Assembly: GCF_005519465.1 (NCBI RefSeq) | Contig: NZ_CP027859.1 | Coordinates: forward strand, 620,001-684,000 | Length of the DNA: 64,000 nucleotides | Direction of reading: 5' to 3' | Source: Streptomyces clavuligerus | Lineage (GTDB): Bacteria > Actinomycetota > Actinomycetes > Streptomycetales > Streptomycetaceae | The notes under the pieces: model-generated | The model's input: the letters and a program-made list of their open reading frames with translations, nothing else | What the model was told of the DNA's origin: nothing | Databases searched by the model: none | Translations under genes and position numbers: made by a program | Shown: one piece after another, positions 24,070 to 32,815 of the stretch | How positions within the stretch are numbered: position 1 is the first letter of the stretch | Layout: every line of letters starts with the position of its first letter

Positions 24070-25821
24070 TCAGCCCGCGTTCACCAGACCGTGCGGCGGC
24101 ACCTTCACCGTGCGCTTGCCGGGGGTCCCGCCGAGGACGACTTTGCGGAACGAGGTGTTGTTCCTGAGGCTGGTCTCGTGGAGCGCCTTGTTCGGGTTGG
24201 CCACGACCTGGATCCAGTAGGTGCCGTTCGGGACGGTGGTGATGTCGAAGGACTGGCCCGCCGTCTCCTTGGTGTAGGTGTCGCCGGAGCCGGGCTCGAT
24301 CGACTGGCGCACGGCCAGCGCGTCCGGTTCACCGAGGCCGCAGGTGCTCGTCATGGCGTCCTCGGGGCGCATATTGGCGTTCTTCACGGTGTAGTCGACC
24401 GGCGCGTTGTTCATGAGGCAGAACGCCTCCTTGTCACTGCGCACGACCTCCTTCTTGTCCGCCTTCAGCAGCCGGTAGGCGGCGTAGTCCGTGAAGTGCC
24501 AGTGGTCGTGGCTGGGGCGCGGGTCCCACTCCATGGTGCCCGTCCTCGCGTATCCGGCCTGCTTGCCCCGGGCGTCGTAGAAGTACTGGTAGGCGTCCAT
24601 CAGCCCCTCCTTGCCGGGGGTGCGGAAGCCGTCGACGAGCATACGGCCCGGACCCGCGTTCCAGGTGGTGCTGGCGAAGCCGAGGTGGTCCTGGCCCTCG
24701 GGGTGGCCGTCCTGTGCGGTCTGGATGGCGATGTCCCAGGCGGGCACGGCACGCAGATCGGGCTTGAGGCCCGCCGCGGACCGGACGGCGGGACCCGTCG
24801 GGCGCTTGGCCGCGGGCTTCAGCGGCGGAGCGAACCGGGAGCCGTCGCTGTAGCCGGGGCCGTCGCCCGGGGACGTGGGCAGCGCGCGGCCCGTCGTCCT
24901 CAGCGCGTGCGGGACGCTGGGGAGTTCGGCGCGGTAGACGCTGTCGCTGTCGCCCGCGAGGTGGTCGAGGGCCGCGCCGGGGGCGGCGGCGTCCGGGCCG
25001 TGGCCGTCCCCCCGTGCCATGGCTCCGTGCCCGCTGTGGTCCGCGCCGTGCCCGGTGTGGTCCGCGCCATGCCGGGTGTGCCGGGCCGCCGGGGGCTCGC
25101 CCTCCTCCGGGGGCAGGACGGTCACCTTCACCTTCAGCGGCCGGTCCGCGACCGCGAGGAGGTCGCGGTACCTCTTGGTCACGGAGATCTTCGCCGTATA
25201 GGTGCCGACCGGGAGGTCGAGACGGGAGATGTGCTCGCTGTCGACGGCGTCGGTGGCCCAGCCCCGGTGGACTCCCCAGACCGAGCCCAGGGTGAAGGGG
25301 TCGGACGGGCAGCCGTCCGGGTAGGTCCGTTCGGGCTCGCCTCCGGGTTCGACCCGCGCGGAGGCGTTGTTGGGGCAGAAGGGCGCCTTCTGGGAGGCGA
25401 CGACCCGGCCCTTGGCGTCGGTGAACGTGGTCTCGGTGAAGTCCGGCAGCCCCAGGAAGTTCTTCACCAGCCCCTGCGGCAGGGTCTTGACGGTCACCTT
25501 CCCGCCGGTACGGATGATCTGCCGCACGGTGATGGGCCGCTGGTAGTCGGGGGTGCGCTGCGCCCGGAACTCCAGGGGCGCGCCCCTGACGGTGAGGAAG
25601 GCGCCGAGTTCGTCGATCGAGATACCGGGGGGTTCGCCCGGCTCCCCCTCGTACCGGGTGAGTTCGACGGACGGGGCCGCCGCCATCAGGCGGATCTCCG
25701 GCTGTGTCGCGGCGGCCCGCTCCGGGCCGGGCGCCGCGACGGTGACGCCCGTGGTGACGGCGAGGACCGAGGCCGCGCAGAGCCCCCCGGTCCACAGCCG
25801 CTTCCGGCTGATGCTGTTCAT
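24070..25821 (-). CDS. Secreted lysyl oxidase-family protein with His-rich linker
   Basis: The 583-residue protein starts at MNSISRKRLWTGG (ATG 25821, GGGGGAAG) and has a signal peptide with cleavage near VAAPGPERAAA. The C-terminal 200 residues carry the lysyl oxidase copper motif HDHWHFTDYAAYRLL (about 438-452) and the terminal fold with Cys pairs; lysyl oxidases deaminate lysine side chains. The N-terminal half is beta-rich and unassigned. A linker near 250-290 holds repeated HTRHGADHTGHGADHSGHG, a likely copper-binding patch. Bacterial homologues are extracellular and poorly understood. It is monocistronic apart from a short upstream ORF. Confidence 0.83.
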   Translation of the reverse strand: MNSISRKRLWTGGLCAASVLAVTTGVTVAAPGPERAAATQPEIRLMAAAPSVELTRYEGEPGEPPGISIDELGAFLTVRGAPLEFRAQRTPDYQRPITVRQIIRTGGKVTVKTLPQGLVKNFLGLPDFTETTFTDAKGRVVASQKAPFCPNNASARVEPGGEPERTYPDGCPSDPFTLGSVWGVHRGWATDAVDSEHISRLDLPVGTYTAKISVTKRYRDLLAVADRPLKVKVTVLPPEEGEPPAARHTRHGADHTGHGADHSGHGAMARGDGHGPDAAAPGAALDHLAGDSDSVYRAELPSVPHALRTTGRALPTSPGDGPGYSDGSRFAPPLKPAAKRPTGPAVRSAAGLKPDLRAVPAWDIAIQTAQDGHPEGQDHLGFASTTWNAGPGRMLVDGFRTPGKEGLMDAYQYFYDARGKQAGYARTGTMEWDPRPSHDHWHFTDYAAYRLLKADKKEVVRSDKEAFCLMNNAPVDYTVKNANMRPEDAMTSTCGLGEPDALAVRQSIEPGSGDTYTKETAGQSFDITTVPNGTYWIQVVANPNKALHETSLRNNTSFRKVVLGGTPGKRTVKVPPHGLVNAG

Positions 25822-25848
25822 GTCTTCCCCCTTCGTCGACACAGGTCA

Positions 25849-25910
25849 TATGTCGCGGGTCAGGTGTCGCGGGACGCCTGTCACGGGACGGGTGTCACGG
25901 GACGCGTCCC
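25849..25910. repeat. 14-16 bp tandem repeat upstream of lysyl oxidase
   Basis: About four units of the form (A/G)TGTCRCGGGACGc follow each other in the leader of the lysyl-oxidase gene. Confidence 0.5.
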
Positions 25911-25913
25911 GCC

Positions 25914-26012
25914 TCACGGCGGGTCGGGCCCACCGGAGAGGCGCTGTCCGGCGGAACCGTCACCGACCGGTGAGAGGGGAAGGGGGCCCTGCATGGTTGT
26001 CCCGGTATCCAT
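25914..26012 (-). CDS. Short ORF (32 aa) upstream of lysyl oxidase
   Basis: The ORF begins MDTGTTMQGPLPLSPVG at ATG 26012 with a strong GGTGAGGAG ribosome site and ends 92 bases before the lysyl-oxidase start. It is Pro/Gly-rich, with no signal peptide or Cys. No family is known. It could be a leader ORF or a small secreted-factor precursor. The ribosome site is the main evidence that it is translated. Confidence 0.4.
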   Translation of the reverse strand: MDTGTTMQGPLPLSPVGDGSAGQRLSGGPDPP

Positions 26013-26059
26013 GATCTCCTCACCTTTAGCCGAAAAGAGACGGTAGGGCTGATTCCGGA

Positions 26060-26190
26060 CGCCACGCCCGCGAGGGCCGCCCCGGGCCCAGTCGTCGCGG
26101 GCCCGGCCGTCGCGGACCCAGCCGCCCCGGGCCCGGCCGTCGCGGTGGGCGGCCGTCGCGATGGGCGGCCGGGCCCGGCGCGAGCACGCC
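26060..26190. repeat. GC-rich degenerate repeat (GGGCCCGGCCGTCGCGG)
   Basis: Six or so irregular copies of a 14-17 base unit of the type GGCCCGGCCGTCGCGG fill this non-coding stretch. No gene is supported here. Confidence 0.5.
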
Positions 26191-26220
26191 TTTGACCAGC
26201 GGCGCCGCCCGTCCATGTGC

Positions 26221-26242
26221 ACTGGTCATACCAGTTGGTATG
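26221..26242. promoter_or_regulatory. Overlapping palindromes, GntR-type operator candidate
   Basis: ACTGGT-CAT-ACCAGT (26221-26235) is a perfect inverted repeat. CATACCA-GT-TGGTATG (26227-26242) is a second, overlapping one. TGGT/ACCA half sites are typical of GntR-family regulators of the HutC group. The site is 266 bases upstream of the lectin/PI-PLC gene. Confidence 0.55.
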
Positions 26243-26402
26243 TATGCTGATCATGGGTACTCGGGGCGCGGATCGCGGCTTTTCTGGGGCCTGTTCGAGT
26301 TTTCCCCTCCCCCCATGAGGCCGATGGCGGCCAGCCGTCCCCGGACCCCACCACAGGAAAGACAGGTACCAGCGCCCCCGGGCTGCTTTGTCATGCCCTT
26401 GA

Positions 26403-26504
26403 CTACTGCCCAGTAGCCCTGCATCGGCAGCCTCCTGCCTCTTTTTCTGGCATTTATCACTCTTTTTCACTTTTCTATTTTCTCTTGCCTGAAGGAGCTT
26501 CCTT
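26403..26504 (+). promoter_or_regulatory. Structured leader with terminator-like stem and masked ribosome site
   Basis: CTACTG-CC-CAGTAG (26403-26416) is followed by GGCAG-CCTC-CTGCC and then TCTTTTTCT (26426-26448), which looks like an intrinsic terminator, rare in this genome type. The following 45 bases are pyrimidine-rich. The ribosome site sits inside AAGGA-GCT-TCCTT (26492-26504), a hairpin that would hide it. Together these suggest control of the downstream gene by attenuation or RNA structure. Confidence 0.5.
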
Positions 26505-26507
26505 TTC

Positions 26508-29500
26508 ATGCACAAGCGAGATCGCCGCTTCCTGCGGCTGGTCTGCGTGGCGATGGGCGCCTTGATGATCGCCCTGTCCGTCACCGCGGTACCCGGGGAA
26601 GCCCGCGCGGCGGTCGGACCGCCCAACCGGCTCGGTCCGGTGCAGCTCCAGAATGTGATGAACGGCCTGGCGATCGACGCCGAGGGCGAGCACATGGCCG
26701 AGGGTCAGAAGATCCTCCAGTACACCTATGGCGCACGGCGCGGCCAGCAGTGGTGGTTCGAGGCGGCTTCCGGCTCGTCGTACCGGCTGAAGAGCAATGT
26801 CAACGGGGCCTACTGCATCGGTCTGAACGGCACCCTCGCCGTGCTGAAGAAGTGCGAGGCCGAAGAGACCACCTGGGAGTTCGACGAGGTCGCGGCCGAC
26901 CAGTACCTGGTGAAGGCGCCCGGGAGCGAGCGCTATCTCATCGCGCCCACCGAACTGGGCGGCTCCAGCAACCGGGGCGGACAGCTCACGCTCGGCACCC
27001 GCGAGGAGGCCCACAAGGGGCGTGGCCGCTGGTATCTGACCGATCTGCGGCTGGAGGCGTTCATGCCCCCGCAGGATCCCCGGCTCGACCAGGTCACCTT
27101 CCTCACCACGCACAACGCGTTCAACAACCCCAAGGACGGCTTCCCGCTCGCCGTCAATCAGAGCAACTCCATGGCGCAGCAGCTCAGCGACGGTGTGCGG
27201 GGGCTGATGCTCGACATCCACGAGCGGGACGGCGCGGTCCTGATGTGCCACGGCACCTGTGAGATCGGCAGCAAGCCGCTGAAGGACGGTCTGCGGGACG
27301 TGGTGGCGTTCCTGGAGACGAACAAGAACGCGGTCGTCACCATCTTCATGGAGGACTACGCCAAGGACCGCGAGAAGCTGGCCCAGCAGTTCGTCGACGT
27401 TCCGGGCCTGCTGGACCTGGTGTTCAACCCGGCCGCCCAGGAGGTGATGAGCAAGGGCTGGCCCCGGCTGTCCGAGATGCGCGCCAAGAACAAGCGGCTG
27501 CTGATCTTCTCCGACCACGGCGACCTCACCAGGGCCGGCGTGGTCGGCTCCCGGCCCTGGACCGTGGAGAACTACTGGAGCCTCGGCCACGACGGGCGCA
27601 ACTGGGACTGCTACTCCCGCTGGGACGGCACCCCGCTCACCCACCGGGAGCCCTCGTTCAGCCCGCTGTTCGTGATGAACCAGTTCCGGAGCATCCCCGA
27701 GTCGCTCAACGCGCCGTTCGACAACGGTGACAAGCTGGTCGACCGGGCGGTGAACTTCTGCGGCCCCGCGGCCCGCAAGATGCCCAACTATGTGTCCATC
27801 GACTTCTACGAGCTGGGCGACAACCTCCGGGCCGTCGACACCATCAACCGGTACCGCTACGTCGAGCGGGCGGAGACGCTCGCCCCGTCCGTCCCGTCGT
27901 CCGCGCTGCTGACCTCGGAGAACCGGCGCGGCGCGCTGCCCGGTCTGCCGGACTGGTCGGGCGCGGGCTACCGCGGCGGCGGCCCGCTGCCCGGGAACCA
28001 GCAGATCAGCGCCGACGCGGCCTGCCGTGTCACACCGGAGGAGCTGGACCGCGCGTACGGAGTGCGGCCCAACGACAGCGCGGACGACTCCGCGGGGCTC
28101 CAGCGCGCGATCGACGACATCCGCGCCGACTGCTCCGGCACGGCCGGTTTTGACCGGAACTCGCTGATCTCCCTGCCCGCGGGCCGGATCGACATCAGCA
28201 AGCAGATCTCGGTGGACGCCAGCCATCTGGTGATCCGCGGCCAGGGCAGCGACCCGGCGGGCGGGACCCGGATCGTCTTCCGCCCGGACGCCGACACGCG
28301 GTACGACACGCTGACCGCCGACGGCAGCCGCTGGGACCAGGACACGATGACCGCCGGGACCGCCCCCGACCAGGCCAAGGGCGGCTGGGTCTGGCCGGGC
28401 CGCGGCCTGTTCCGGGTGCAGACCCGCGAGGTGGCGCCCCGTTACGCCGACGACTGGAAGGCGGCTCCCGCCAACCGCAAGGACCTCTACGAGGGCTCCG
28501 TCAACCAGCACTGGGCCTCGGGGATGAAGCTGCGCGGCTCGACGGCCGACCCCGGCTACGCGGCGAAGGAGGGCGGCCGGGTGGTCCCGCTGGACCCCAA
28601 GGCGTCCATCGCCCTGTTCCAGCCGGGTCAGCATGTGTGGGTGGGGGCGGCCAACAGCCGTAAGTTCTACGAGCTCCAGACCGCCACGGCCACGGACCGC
28701 TACGAGAATCTGCACATGCGCCAGCAGGTCTTCAGAGTCGCATCCGTGGACACGGCGCAGCGCACCGTCACCCTCGACAAGCCGCTGGAGTTCGACCTGC
28801 CGGTGGATTCCACGTCGGACGGGTCGGCGCCGATCGGCGACAGCGCCTACCCCAGCAAGGTGATGCCGCTGAAGATGGTGGTCGGCGTCGGATTCGAGAA
28901 CTTCTCGTTCACGCAGGACATGACCGGTGTGCCTGCCGCGGGTGGTGGAACCCACCATCTGAACCCCGCGCAGGCGAAGAACAACTACGGCAATCTCGCC
29001 CCCGAGTACGCGCTGCACGGCCTTGTCTTCAAGTGGGCGGCGGACTCGTGGGCGCGCGGGGTCCGCGCGGACATGACCGGCTCGCACCCGATCGTGACGG
29101 AGGTCGCCAAGAACCTCCAGTTCGAGGGGAACCACCTCGACGGCGCCTGGAACAAGGGCAAGGGCGGCAACGGCTACTTCCGCGGCAGCCGGGTCTGGGA
29201 CTCCCTGTACGCCCAGAACACCACGCGTAACCTGCGCCACTTCACCTTCCAGTGGTCGGCGTCGAACAACGTGGTCTACGGGAACGACTTCGACTCCGAC
29301 CTCAACCTGCACGGCGGCTGGGAGCGGCGCAACCTGTTCGAGAACAACACCGTCCGGGTGCCGTACGAGCACCGTTCGGGCCATTGCACCGCCCGCTGCG
29401 GCGGCGAGGGCGGCGACACCGAGTCCGGTACCTGGTACCCGATCTGGTGGGCCGCCGGGGAGAAGGCGGTGAAGTGGGCCGGTGCGTCCGGTCCGCAGAA

Positions 29501-29777
29501 CGTCTTCCACCGGAACGTCCTGGCCAAGCAGCTCACGCCCGGCGGTCCGTATGTGGACTATCTGCCGTACGGGAAGCCCGGGACCGGGCCGCAGCCGGTG
29601 TACCAGTTCGGCTCCGGAGCGGCCGACCCCGGCACGTTCCGTCATCTGACGCGGGGCGGGAAGCCGATCGCGGACTGGAACGGGCATGAGCTGGCGGACT
29701 ACCTCACCGGCGACGCCGGGGTGAACGCCTCGCGCACGGAGGCAGGGCCGTCGCTCTTCCTCAAGAGCGTCCCGTAG
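26508..29777 (+). CDS. Secreted ricin-lectin / PI-PLC X / beta-helix fusion protein
   Basis: The 1,089-residue protein has a signal peptide with cleavage near PGEARA. Residues about 40-180 form a ricin-type trefoil (QQWWFEA, TTWEFDE). Residues about 190-470 match the phosphatidylinositol-specific phospholipase C X domain: LTTHNAFNN with catalytic-type His202, then LMLDIHE and LMCHGTC with His248. From about 510 to the end, a pectate-lyase-like right-handed beta-helix is suggested by GVRPNDSADDSAGLQRAIDD, LPAGRIDISKQI and many Asn-ladder segments such as SNNVVYGNDFDSDLNLHGG. Phospholipid or glycolipid cleavage plus polysaccharide binding or lysis is inferred. The three-part fusion is unusual. 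Confidence 0.82.
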   Translation: MHKRDRRFLRLVCVAMGALMIALSVTAVPGEARAAVGPPNRLGPVQLQNVMNGLAIDAEGEHMAEGQKILQYTYGARRGQQWWFEAASGSSYRLKSNVNGAYCIGLNGTLAVLKKCEAEETTWEFDEVAADQYLVKAPGSERYLIAPTELGGSSNRGGQLTLGTREEAHKGRGRWYLTDLRLEAFMPPQDPRLDQVTFLTTHNAFNNPKDGFPLAVNQSNSMAQQLSDGVRGLMLDIHERDGAVLMCHGTCEIGSKPLKDGLRDVVAFLETNKNAVVTIFMEDYAKDREKLAQQFVDVPGLLDLVFNPAAQEVMSKGWPRLSEMRAKNKRLLIFSDHGDLTRAGVVGSRPWTVENYWSLGHDGRNWDCYSRWDGTPLTHREPSFSPLFVMNQFRSIPESLNAPFDNGDKLVDRAVNFCGPAARKMPNYVSIDFYELGDNLRAVDTINRYRYVERAETLAPSVPSSALLTSENRRGALPGLPDWSGAGYRGGGPLPGNQQISADAACRVTPEELDRAYGVRPNDSADDSAGLQRAIDDIRADCSGTAGFDRNSLISLPAGRIDISKQISVDASHLVIRGQGSDPAGGTRIVFRPDADTRYDTLTADGSRWDQDTMTAGTAPDQAKGGWVWPGRGLFRVQTREVAPRYADDWKAAPANRKDLYEGSVNQHWASGMKLRGSTADPGYAAKEGGRVVPLDPKASIALFQPGQHVWVGAANSRKFYELQTATATDRYENLHMRQQVFRVASVDTAQRTVTLDKPLEFDLPVDSTSDGSAPIGDSAYPSKVMPLKMVVGVGFENFSFTQDMTGVPAAGGGTHHLNPAQAKNNYGNLAPEYALHGLVFKWAADSWARGVRADMTGSHPIVTEVAKNLQFEGNHLDGAWNKGKGGNGYFRGSRVWDSLYAQNTTRNLRHFTFQWSASNNVVYGNDFDSDLNLHGGWERRNLFENNTVRVPYEHRSGHCTARCGGEGGDTESGTWYPIWWAAGEKAVKWAGASGPQNVFHRNVLAKQLTPGGPYVDYLPYGKPGTGPQPVYQFGSGAADPGTFRHLTRGGKPIADWNGHELADYLTGDAGVNASRTEAGPSLFLKSVP

Positions 29778-29825
29778 CCGCCCCGCGGGGAAACGGACGG
29801 GCAAAGCAGCGGAGTGACACGGAAT

Positions 29826-29861
29826 GGGTGGCCCCCGGCGGATGTCCGCCGGGGGCCACCC
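29826..29861. terminator. Strong bidirectional terminator
   Basis: A perfect 17-base-pair stem (29826-29842 with 29845-29861) and 2-base loop lie between the convergent PI-PLC fusion gene and MFS gene. Confidence 0.85.
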
Positions 29862-29977
29862 GCCGGTGGGCCCGGTGTCGGCCGTCAGGGCCTTTCACGC
29901 CGGTCCGGGCGGCAGCGTTCCGTACGACCGCGGGCGGAGTCCGCACGGCCGCGGGCAGCCGGAGCGCTCCGCGCGTC

Positions 29978-31252
29978 TCACGCGGCCTTGGACAGGGTGG
30001 AACGGTCCGCCGGACGGGTGTGCCGGACGGCTGCCGCCGGGGCGGTCACGGTCCCCCGGCCCTCGTGGCGCGGCCACAGGAGGAGGGCGCCGACGGCTCC
30101 CGTCGCGGCGAGGGCCGCGAGGACGGACCAGGTGAGGACGTAGCCTCCGGTCGTACCGAGCCAGCCCGCGATGGGGTAGGTGATCAGCCAGGCCAGGTGC
30201 GACAGGGAGAACTGGGCCGCGAAGACCTCGGGAATCGCGTTCCGTCCGGCGGCGGAGCGCAGGACCTTGCCGGTCGGTGTGATGACCATGGCCATGCCGA
30301 CGCCGATCACGGTCCAGACGAGCGCCGTACCGGTCCAGGTGGTGAGACCGGCCGCGACGAGGGTCACCGCGGCGGCCGTGCCGCCGACGAGGACCCCGGC
30401 GCCGCTCGTCATGACGGTGCGGGCGGACATCCGGTCGAGCGCGCGGGGCAGTGCGAGGGCGGCCAGGAGGGTTCCGGTGCCGGAGGCGGCGAGCATCCAG
30501 GCGACGTCCGACTGCGTGCCGCCGAGTTCGTCGCGGACGTAGTTGACGGTGTTGACGACGACGATCGAGCCCGCCGCCGCGACCACGAGGTTGAGCGCCA
30601 GCACGCCACGCAGCCGCGGTGTCCGCAGGAAGGTCCTGACGCCCGCCGCCGCCTTGTCCCAGGCCCTGGTGTGGGTACTGGGGCGGGCGTCGGGGATGCG
30701 TGTCGACAGGACGAGCAGGGCGGAGGCGAGGAATCCGGCGGAGGTGCCGAGGAACAGCCGGTCGAAGCTCATGAACGTCAGGGCGACGGCCGCCAGTACG
30801 GGGCTGAGCAGGCTCTCCATGGTGGAGGCGACCTGGGAGGCGGAGAGGGCCCGGGTGTAGTCGGACTCGTCGGTGACGATGTCGGGGATGACGGCCTGGA
30901 ACGTCGGGGTGAACGCCGCGGAGGCGGCCTGGAGCAGCGCGATCAGGACGTAGATGTGCCAGACCTCGGTGACCAGCGGCAGTGCCAGGACCACCGCGCC
31001 CCGGATCACGTCGAGGAGGGTCAGGAACGTTCTTCTGGGGAGCCGGTCGACGTACGCGGCGGCCAGTGGGGCGATGACCACGTACAGGACCATCTTGATG
31101 GTCAGGGCTGTGCCGAGGACCATGGCGGCGCGCGGGCCCGCGAGGTCGTAGGCGACCAGCCCGAGGGCCACGGTGGTCAGCCCGGTGCCGAACAGGGCGA
31201 TGACCTGGGCGGCGAACAGACGCCGGTAGTCGCGGACGGCGAACAGACGCAT
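29978..31252 (-). CDS. MFS transporter, macrolide-efflux-like (12 TMS)
   Basis: The 424-residue protein starts at MRLFAVRDYRRLF (ATG 31252, GGAAGGA). It has 12 hydrophobic segments and the MFS motif-A-like loop AAYVDRLPRRTF after helix 2. The opening FAVRDYRRLFAAQVIALFGTGLTTVAL resembles MefA-type and enterobactin-type exporters. It lies 55 bases downstream of the His-rich protein behind a CsoR-like site, so copper-linked expression and perhaps export of a metallophore or metal-stress compound are possible. The substrate cannot be deduced. Confidence 0.82.
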   Translation of the reverse strand: MRLFAVRDYRRLFAAQVIALFGTGLTTVALGLVAYDLAGPRAAMVLGTALTIKMVLYVVIAPLAAAYVDRLPRRTFLTLLDVIRGAVVLALPLVTEVWHIYVLIALLQAASAAFTPTFQAVIPDIVTDESDYTRALSASQVASTMESLLSPVLAAVALTFMSFDRLFLGTSAGFLASALLVLSTRIPDARPSTHTRAWDKAAAGVRTFLRTPRLRGVLALNLVVAAAGSIVVVNTVNYVRDELGGTQSDVAWMLAASGTGTLLAALALPRALDRMSARTVMTSGAGVLVGGTAAAVTLVAAGLTTWTGTALVWTVIGVGMAMVITPTGKVLRSAAGRNAIPEVFAAQFSLSHLAWLITYPIAGWLGTTGGYVLTWSVLAALAATGAVGALLLWPRHEGRGTVTAPAAAVRHTRPADRSTLSKAA

Positions 31253-31307
31253 GGCGGTTTCCTTCCGTGTCCATGCGGCGGGGCTCGGCCCCGCAGCGGA
31301 GGCCGGA

Positions 31308-32258
31308 TCAGTGGTGCGCGTGGCCGGAGCGACGGTGGCCAGGGTGTGCGGCCGGGGGCTCCGCGGCCGGGCGGGGGGTGGCCGCGGCGGTACCGGTCCG
31401 TACCGTGAACCCGGCGGTCCGGACGGTGTCCTCGTGCTGGAAGTCCAGGTAGAGGCGGTAGGTCCCGGCCGAGGGCGCGGCTGCCGTGAAGACGATGCCG
31501 GGTCCCGGCGCGGTGGTGCCGTCACCGGGCTCCCCGGCCGGGTGGACATGGAGATAGCCCAGGTCGCCGACGCGGAGTGCCACCAGATGTCCATACGCGG
31601 CCAGATAGGGCTGCAAGTCGGTGACGGGGCGGCCGTCCCGGCTGACGGTGAGGGTCAGCTCGCTCGCCTCGCCGGGCAGGAGGCCGCCGTCGAGTGTCAC
31701 GGTGTACGCGCCGACGCGAGCGGTCCCGGTGGCCTCGGGAAGCGGTCGCGGGTCGTACGGCCCGGCGACCGCGACATCGATCCCCAGGGTCAGGGTCCCG
31801 TCGTGCCCGGCCGGGTGGATGTCGGCGAAGAACCGCCAGTCCCCCGGCTCCAGGGCCAGTCCGACGCTCCAGGTGCCCTCCCCGTCCCGTACCGGGTGCA
31901 CATGCTGGAATCCGGCCGTGTCCCGCCGGACGGCGATGAAGTGCAGTTCCTTCTCGTGCTCGGGGGTGAACGCGGTCACCGCCCGCCCGTCGGGGCCGGT
32001 CACGCGGAAGGTGACCGTCTGTACACCGGCGGTGAGGATCGTCGAGTCGAGTTCGAGGGTGTATCCGTGCTCGGAGACCGACAGACCGCCGGGCCGGGCT
32101 CCGCCGTGGCCCGCGTGGCCTCCATGGCCCGCGTGACCTTCGTGACCTCCATGGGTGCCGTGACCTCCATGGGTGCCGTGGCCCGTGTGACTCGTGTGGT
32201 CAACATGGCCGGCGCGGCCGGCGTGGTCGGCGTGGTCGTGGCCGGTGTGAACGCTCAT
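31308..32258 (-). CDS. His-rich copper-associated protein
   Basis: The 316-residue protein opens with about 55 residues made largely of Gly-His repeats (GHGTHGGHGTHGGHEGHAGH) and ends with PGHRRSGHAHH. The body has two beta-domain repeats, each with a conserved GFQHVHP or LGYLHVHP motif and ADIHPAGHDG. It starts at ATG 32258 behind GAGGGAG. No signal peptide precedes the His repeats, so it is either cytoplasmic or exported by another route. A CsoR-type operator 64 bases upstream ties it to copper. It probably binds or buffers copper. Its family name is not recalled. Confidence 0.78.
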   Translation of the reverse strand: MSVHTGHDHADHAGRAGHVDHTSHTGHGTHGGHGTHGGHEGHAGHGGHAGHGGARPGGLSVSEHGYTLELDSTILTAGVQTVTFRVTGPDGRAVTAFTPEHEKELHFIAVRRDTAGFQHVHPVRDGEGTWSVGLALEPGDWRFFADIHPAGHDGTLTLGIDVAVAGPYDPRPLPEATGTARVGAYTVTLDGGLLPGEASELTLTVSRDGRPVTDLQPYLAAYGHLVALRVGDLGYLHVHPAGEPGDGTTAPGPGIVFTAAAPSAGTYRLYLDFQHEDTVRTAGFTVRTGTAAATPRPAAEPPAAHPGHRRSGHAHH

Positions 32259-32321
32259 GACAGCTCCCTCGGTGTGCTGTGCCTTCCGGCGCTGTCCGCC
32301 GGTGGCAACGATCAGAACGAT

Positions 32322-32338
32322 ATACCCCCCGGGGGTAT
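32322..32338. promoter_or_regulatory. CsoR-type copper operator
   Basis: ATACCCCC-C-GGGGGTAT is a perfect 8+1+8 palindrome and matches the TACCCC...GGGGTA pattern of actinobacterial CsoR sites. It lies in the promoter of the His-rich protein. Confidence 0.8.
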
Positions 32339-32500
32339 TCCGGAAGCCTGTGGCGGATCTTCCACGGACGTCGGCACCGGGGCCCCGCGGCGAGCCGGAT
32401 CAACCGATCGGCCGATGCCCCTTCGAGCGTGATGGGCATCGGGGAGGCCCGCCGCCCCGCCGCGGGTGGCCGGGAACCGGCCACCCGCGAAGCCCTCCGC

Positions 32501-32815
32501 ATGACCGCGGCGGGCATCCCCAGGGCGGGCCGAGGGCCCATCGTCGAGGTCGGCGGCCTCCGTGAGGCGTACGGCGGCAGGACCGCCGTCGAGGACGTCC
32601 CGTTCACCGTCGAGGAGGGCGAGATCTTCGGTGTCCTCGGCCTGAACGGCGCGGGCAGGACCACCACGGTCGAGTGCGTCGCGGGTCTGCGCGTCCCCGA
32701 CGCCGGCCGGGTCCGGGTCGCGGGACTCGACCCGGTCGCCGACCGCGCCGACGCCACCGGGGTCCTCGGCGTCCAGCTCCAGGAGAGTGCCCTCCAAACC
32801 AAGCTCACCACGCCC
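32501..32815 (+). pseudogene. Remnant of DrrA-type ABC transporter ATPase
   Basis: The N-terminal 105 residues of an ABC-2-type drug exporter ATPase remain: VEVGGLREAYGGRTAVEDV, then FGVLGLNGAGRTTTVECV and GVQLQESALQTKLT. The Walker A lysine is changed to Arg (GAGRTT). The sequence stops before the signature and Walker B motifs, and no permease follows. Immediately afterwards similarity jumps to a histidine kinase in another frame, so a deletion joined two neighbouring genes. Confidence 0.75.

Noticed and set aside
25914..26012. RiPP precursor (lasso or lanthipeptide)
   Set aside because: It has no Cys, no conserved leader motif and no modifying enzyme nearby. It is kept only as a short ORF.
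26221..26242. DasR binding site
   Set aside because: The TGGT/ACCA arms fit the GntR/HutC type, but the 3-base spacer differs from the DasR consensus spacing, so no specific regulator is named.
26475..29804. Leftward ORF of 1,109 codons antisense to the lectin/PI-PLC gene
   Set aside because: It is a high-GC mirror of the rightward gene. Its product has no domain pattern, whereas the rightward frame has a signal peptide and three recognisable domains.
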